A DNA stretch of 9,130 nt from Sulfurovum sp. (GTDB lineage Bacteria > Campylobacterota > Campylobacteria > Campylobacterales > Sulfurovaceae): NCBI GenBank assembly GCA_015490315.1, contig WFYB01000057.1, positions 1-9,130 of the forward strand, read 5' to 3'. Below are positions 6,580 to 9,130 of this stretch, piece by piece. Below the pieces are notes generated by a model. It was not told where the DNA came from and did not search any database. It saw only the letters and a list, made by a program, of their open reading frames with translations. Position numbers and translations under genes: made by a program. Position 1 is the stretch's first letter. The number at the start of each line of letters is the position of its first letter.

Positions 6580-6705
6580 GCCTCTTTTAGAAACTTTTTG
6601 GCACATGATTATGAGAAAATAGACAAACGTATCATTTGCGAAGAGACACTTGCAAAACTAGGAGAGATAGAAACCTATCTGGACTATATCAAATCAGCTC
6701 TATAG
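6580..6705 (+). pseudogene. hepT: Truncated hepT-like HEPN toxin (C-terminal remnant)
   Basis: The frame reads ASFRNFLAHDYEKIDKRIIC and continues to a TAG at 6703-6705. R-NFLA-H-D-Y fits the catalytic RX4HXY motif of HEPN RNases, and the following residues look like the last HEPN helix. The frame is closed by a TGA at 6529-6531 and has no ATG, GTG or TTG start before the motif, so the first roughly 80-90 residues of a normal HepT (usually about 130) are missing. The remnant begins right behind the antitoxin stop, as expected from a deletion that removed the toxin's N-terminal part. It is very unlikely to be expressed as a folded toxin. Confidence 0.75.
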
Positions 6706-6715
6706 CTAACATCTG

Positions 6716-7780
6716 TTATCGGCTATGACTTTCAATAAACCCCTCAATCGCCTCAAATATCTCCTCGCACCTCTCATCGGCAAGGATCGCATGACGCTCT
6801 CTGGGCAGCAGCAGCAGTTTTTTGTCTGTTGAGGCGACGCAATCATAGATGGTGCGGGCACTTTCGCGTTTGACGACAGGGTCTTTGTCGCCTTGGATGA
6901 TGAGAATGGGAGCGGTAATCTTGGCAAGGGCAGCGGCGGCTTCGTGCATGACCTTCTCCATCTGCGCTACTGAAGAGAGCGGATGGCGATGGTAGTTGAC
7001 TTCGGGGCGTTCAGTGTGGGCGTTATCGATCCACTCCATGACCCCTTTGGCGTGCAGGTGGGCGATCATCTCGTTAAAACGCTGCAGGGAGGGGACAACG
7101 TAGCTGACGCGCAGATCGTGCAGTTTGAGTGCGGAGTTGAGGGCGATGACCCCTTCGCAGCGGTACTTTGCCGCGTGTATCAGTGCCAGCAGCCCGCCGG
7201 TAGAGAAGCCCCCGATGAAAACCTTGTCGCAGACTTGGCGCATCGCCGTAAAGGCACGCTCAAAGTCGATCTCCCAATCATGCGCCGTAACATGCTTGAG
7301 TGCTTCGGGATCGGTGCCGTGTCCACGCAGTCTGGGGACATAGACATTGATCCCCTTGCTAAACAGATGGTGCGCTAACGTCTCTATCTCACGAGGGGCT
7401 GCCATATAGCCGTGTGAGAAGACCAGACCGGTTTTAAACTCGGGATTATACAGTACGATAGGCGCGCCCTTCTCTTTTTTATCAGGTGCGCTGCCGTGAT
7501 AACGGCGGTACTCCTCCTCGTAGTATGCCCACTCCCGCTCTTTGAGATGCACAAAATTGTCTTCTCGCAGCTCCTGTTCACTGTACTTGGCATTGGAGAT
7601 TGCCATATCTTCGATGGGCTTTTGCCACTTGATCTCGTTGAGGATCACCTGCAGGGTATTTTTGACCCGTACCTTATGAAACGGATAGTGCTTCTCCAGC
7701 AGACTGCGGTCAAAGAGGTACTCCCCGTCACTGTCAATAAACAAGATATGCTGCTTGAGCGCCAGATCGATCGCCGAAAC
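6716..7780 (-). CDS. Alpha/beta hydrolase domain (C-terminal half of a broken fusion)
   Basis: This is a serine hydrolase/esterase-like domain with a complete triad. Numbering from the TTG codon at 7744: oxyanion-region HG at 111-112, nucleophile elbow GGFSTGG with S181, acid D288 in GDKDPVV, base H318 in RERHAIL. RLRGHGTD at 138-145 is typical of monoacylglycerol lipase or lysophospholipase-like members. About 100 residues before the core connect to the upstream acyltransferase. The frame has no convincing start: the TTG at 7744 and the ATG at 7606 lack a Shine-Dalgarno, and the frame is closed by a TGA at 7796-7798. Residues VSAIDLALKQHILFIDSDG continue naturally from DDAYAP in the acyltransferase frame, so the two were probably one protein of about 711 residues. 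The substrate is unknown; an acyl ester or lysophospholipid is plausible. The gene converges on the hepT remnant with a 10-bp gap. Confidence 0.88.
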   Translation of the reverse strand, partial: VSAIDLALKQHILFIDSDGEYLFDRSLLEKHYPFHKVRVKNTLQVILNEIKWQKPIEDMAISNAKYSEQELREDNFVHLKEREWAYYEEEYRRYHGSAPDKKEKGAPIVLYNPEFKTGLVFSHGYMAAPREIETLAHHLFSKGINVYVPRLRGHGTDPEALKHVTAHDWEIDFERAFTAMRQVCDKVFIGGFSTGGLLALIHAAKYRCEGVIALNSALKLHDLRVSYVVPSLQRFNEMIAHLHAKGVMEWIDNAHTERPEVNYHRHPLSSVAQMEKVMHEAAAALAKITAPILIIQGDKDPVVKRESARTIYDCVASTDKKLLLLPRERHAILADERCEEIFEAIEGFIESHSR

Positions 7781-8850
7781 AAAGGGGCGTAGGCATCATC
7801 GAGTATCAGCTTGAAAAGCTCACGTTGAAGCTCGGGGTGAAGACGGTAGCCCTCCATCTGCCGAAGGGTTCTGGCATTTTTGTAGATGAGCGTCTTGAGG
7901 TAGGATGGGCAGACTTTGAGGGTGGGCATCGTCACCAGACTGAGGATAAAGAGATGGTCAAAGTTGATCTGTGTGTTGCTGTAGACACGCTTCATCATGC
8001 GGTTGGTCAGAGGTCGCCGCTGTCTATCTATAAATCTTTCGACCTTCTCCATGTCGTAAAGCATCGCACGATCCTTAATCTTCTCATCAACATAACGCTC
8101 CAAAGCGATCGCTTCGCCGATATGGATATTCATATGCGCATGCAGCAACAGATTGACCTCGATCTCAAGCTCTTCAAAGAAGCGTGTATCGCGCTGATGC
8201 ATGAAAGAATCAACCCATATCAAAAAGCGGTTCTTGCCCGGACGGATAGGATAGTAGGTGATCGTAACAGGCACAATGTGTATCTGCAGCGCAGGGTCTA
8301 TCCCCTCCGCATCGATGCCCATCGCCGTACAGAAACGCTCATGTGCCCTTGCCTCCTCCTTGGCTTTGGATCTGTCAGCTGCACGCAGCTGCGCCAGCCG
8401 CGCCTTGATCGCCATCACCGCCGCACCGGTGTGGATAGGACCTTCATACTCGGGTGCATGGACACAGAACTCCTTGTTGTCAAAGGTGATGCGCTTGTTC
8501 TTGACCATAAACCCTTCGGGGTAGATGATCCAGTCCGATGCACCTTTGAGCAGATCTTCGATGATGATGCAGTCGCGCTCTTTGTTGCGGTTGGAGATGG
8601 TGCCTACCCAGCGCAGCAGCCGTCCAAGCGTACCGACAAAAAGTGAATCATCCGCCAAAGAGCGTGAAGCCCTGCCAAAGTTACGATAGAGCATATAGGG
8701 TACCACAAAGGTCTCAAATCGGGTGAAGTGGTTAGCGACAAAGAGTACGGGCATGGACGGTAGAGGCTCGCCGGTGAGGGTAATATCCGCACCCCACAGC
8801 CGTCTTGCCGCACCCACCACTGCTGCACTCAAAACAAATGCCGGTTTCAT
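7645..8850 (-). CDS. PlsC-like acyltransferase (N-terminal half of a broken fusion)
   Basis: This is a glycerolipid-type acyltransferase domain (about residues 20-250), likely moving an acyl group onto a glycerol phosphate or similar acceptor at the membrane. Motif I is ANHFTRFET, with H41 and E46: an HX4E variant of the usual HX4D. P111-E-G is the acceptor-binding motif. The N-terminus is hydrophobic (FVLSAAVVGAA) and may sit on the membrane. A long helical region follows (about 250-355). After A355-P-L the frame runs on to a stop at 7645, but the last 40 or so residues (RRSIWRSSSISC and onward) look like non-coding sequence, so the true protein switches to the hydrolase frame near 7780-7787. 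The ATG at 8850 is supported by AAGGA about 10 bases upstream and by an ATGA overlap with the previous gene, which suggests translational coupling in one operon. Confidence 0.85.
   Translation of the reverse strand: MKPAFVLSAAVVGAARRLWGADITLTGEPLPSMPVLFVANHFTRFETFVVPYMLYRNFGRASRSLADDSLFVGTLGRLLRWVGTISNRNKERDCIIIEDLLKGASDWIIYPEGFMVKNKRITFDNKEFCVHAPEYEGPIHTGAAVMAIKARLAQLRAADRSKAKEEARAHERFCTAMGIDAEGIDPALQIHIVPVTITYYPIRPGKNRFLIWVDSFMHQRDTRFFEELEIEVNLLLHAHMNIHIGEAIALERYVDEKIKDRAMLYDMEKVERFIDRQRRPLTNRMMKRVYSNTQINFDHLFILSLVTMPTLKVCPSYLKTLIYKNARTLRQMEGYRLHPELQRELFKLILDDAYAPLFRRSIWRSSSISCLLTVTGSTSLTAVCWRSTIRFIRYGSKIPCR
7780..7795 (-). other. Frame-break site between acyltransferase and hydrolase
   Basis: The acyltransferase frame reads GCC CCT TTG TTT CGG. 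The heptamer CCCTTTG (7786-7780) is in X XXY YYZ phase, and a -1 slip gives CCC TTT GTT TCG, entering the hydrolase frame. The possible switch window is short because the hydrolase frame is closed by a TGA at 7798-7796. Restoring one C to the run of four would give DDAYAPFVSAIDLA in one frame. No strong downstream hairpin or upstream SD was found, so a one-base deletion (real mutation or assembly error) is the preferred reading. Confidence 0.7.
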
Positions 8851-9130
8851 GCTTCTGCGTTCCTTTTGCTGCTTGTGGCAAAATACTCCTCATGGGTAAA
8901 GCTGTCAACGGTAATGATCTCACGTTGCAATGCTCTTGCCGCCTCAAGCCTCTCGACCTCTTCGCTACCAAGCGGCTCGCCGGATTTTTCTTTGTGCAAG
9001 ATATCCTTCACCCCCTGCATCGCTTCTGCTGCTTCTCTTAGCAGTTTGATACGCGGTCCATCGTAGAGATTGCTGCAAAGCTCGGCACGCAGTCCCTCAT
9101 CCTCGCCAAGTGCCCACGCGATGCCATGCA
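8847..9130 (-). CDS. Unrecognised protein, C-terminal 93 residues (cut by window edge)
   Basis: The frame is open from the right edge to the TGA at 8847-8849, which overlaps the acyltransferase ATG as ATGA. The visible part is hydrophilic and mainly helical, rich in Glu, Ala, Leu and Arg (for example LREAAEAMQGVKDILHKE and EEVERLEAARALQREI), with a Ser/Lys-rich tail. No motif that identifies a family was recognised. The overlap indicates co-transcription and coupled translation with the acyltransferase-hydrolase gene, so a role in the same lipid or ester pathway is possible but unproven. Confidence 0.75.
   Translation of the reverse strand, partial: HGIAWALGEDEGLRAELCSNLYDGPRIKLLREAAEAMQGVKDILHKEKSGEPLGSEEVERLEAARALQREIITVDSFTHEEYFATSSKRNAEA

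Noticed and set aside
7742..7744. TTG at 7744 as the real start of the hydrolase
   Set aside because: There is no Shine-Dalgarno, and the residues before it (VSAIDLALKQHI) read as real coding sequence continuous with the acyltransferase.
1..9130. CRISPR arrays, tRNA or rRNA genes, insertion sequences
   Set aside because: No regularly spaced repeats, tRNA-like cloverleaf, rRNA sequence or transposase was seen on either strand.

Overview
The window looks like Campylobacterota chromosome, possibly Sulfurovum- or Sulfurimonas-like. This rests on overall protein character, moderate GC in the housekeeping genes, AT-rich promoter regions and extended -10 boxes. It is a judgement from reading, not a database match. 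Most genes lie on the minus strand.

Layout from left to right: (1) 3-1760, minus: the N-terminal half of dnaE, cut by the window edge at its third catalytic aspartate. (2) 1761-1941: the dnaE promoter and leader plus a cluster of short repeats. (3) 1942-5072, minus: a BcgI-like type IIB/IIG restriction-modification locus. A 674-residue nuclease-methyltransferase (RM) is followed by a two-TRD specificity (S) region in the -1 frame. (4) 5073-5231: a short intergenic gap. (5) 5232-6098, minus: an ORF6N-domain protein with a PLD-like C-terminus. (6) 6099-6220: a divergent regulatory region with a perfect 13-bp palindrome and an extended -10 box. (7) 6221-6577, plus: a MntA-type nucleotidyltransferase antitoxin, followed at 6578-6705 by the truncated end of its HEPN toxin partner. 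(8) 6716-8850, minus: a PlsC-like acyltransferase joined to an alpha/beta hydrolase, interrupted by a one-base frame change. (9) 8847-9130, minus: the C-terminal end of an unrecognised protein, overlapping the acyltransferase start by ATGA.

The accessory block at roughly 1860-6710 reads as a small defence or mobile island between a replication gene and a lipid or ester-metabolism operon.

The most striking observation is the RM/S junction. The S frame has no ATG, GTG or TTG before its midpoint. The RM stop codon directly follows an in-phase -1 slippery heptamer (G GGA AAG). Six bases later comes a possible 12-bp hairpin, and an SD-like sequence lies about 9 bases upstream. A -1 shift there fuses RM to S exactly in frame, giving about 1043 residues. 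This suggests programmed frameshifting that makes both RM and RM-S from one message. A one-base deletion or assembly error is the main alternative, made more plausible by a second -1 break, also at a slippery-type heptamer (C CCT TTG), in the acyltransferase-hydrolase gene.
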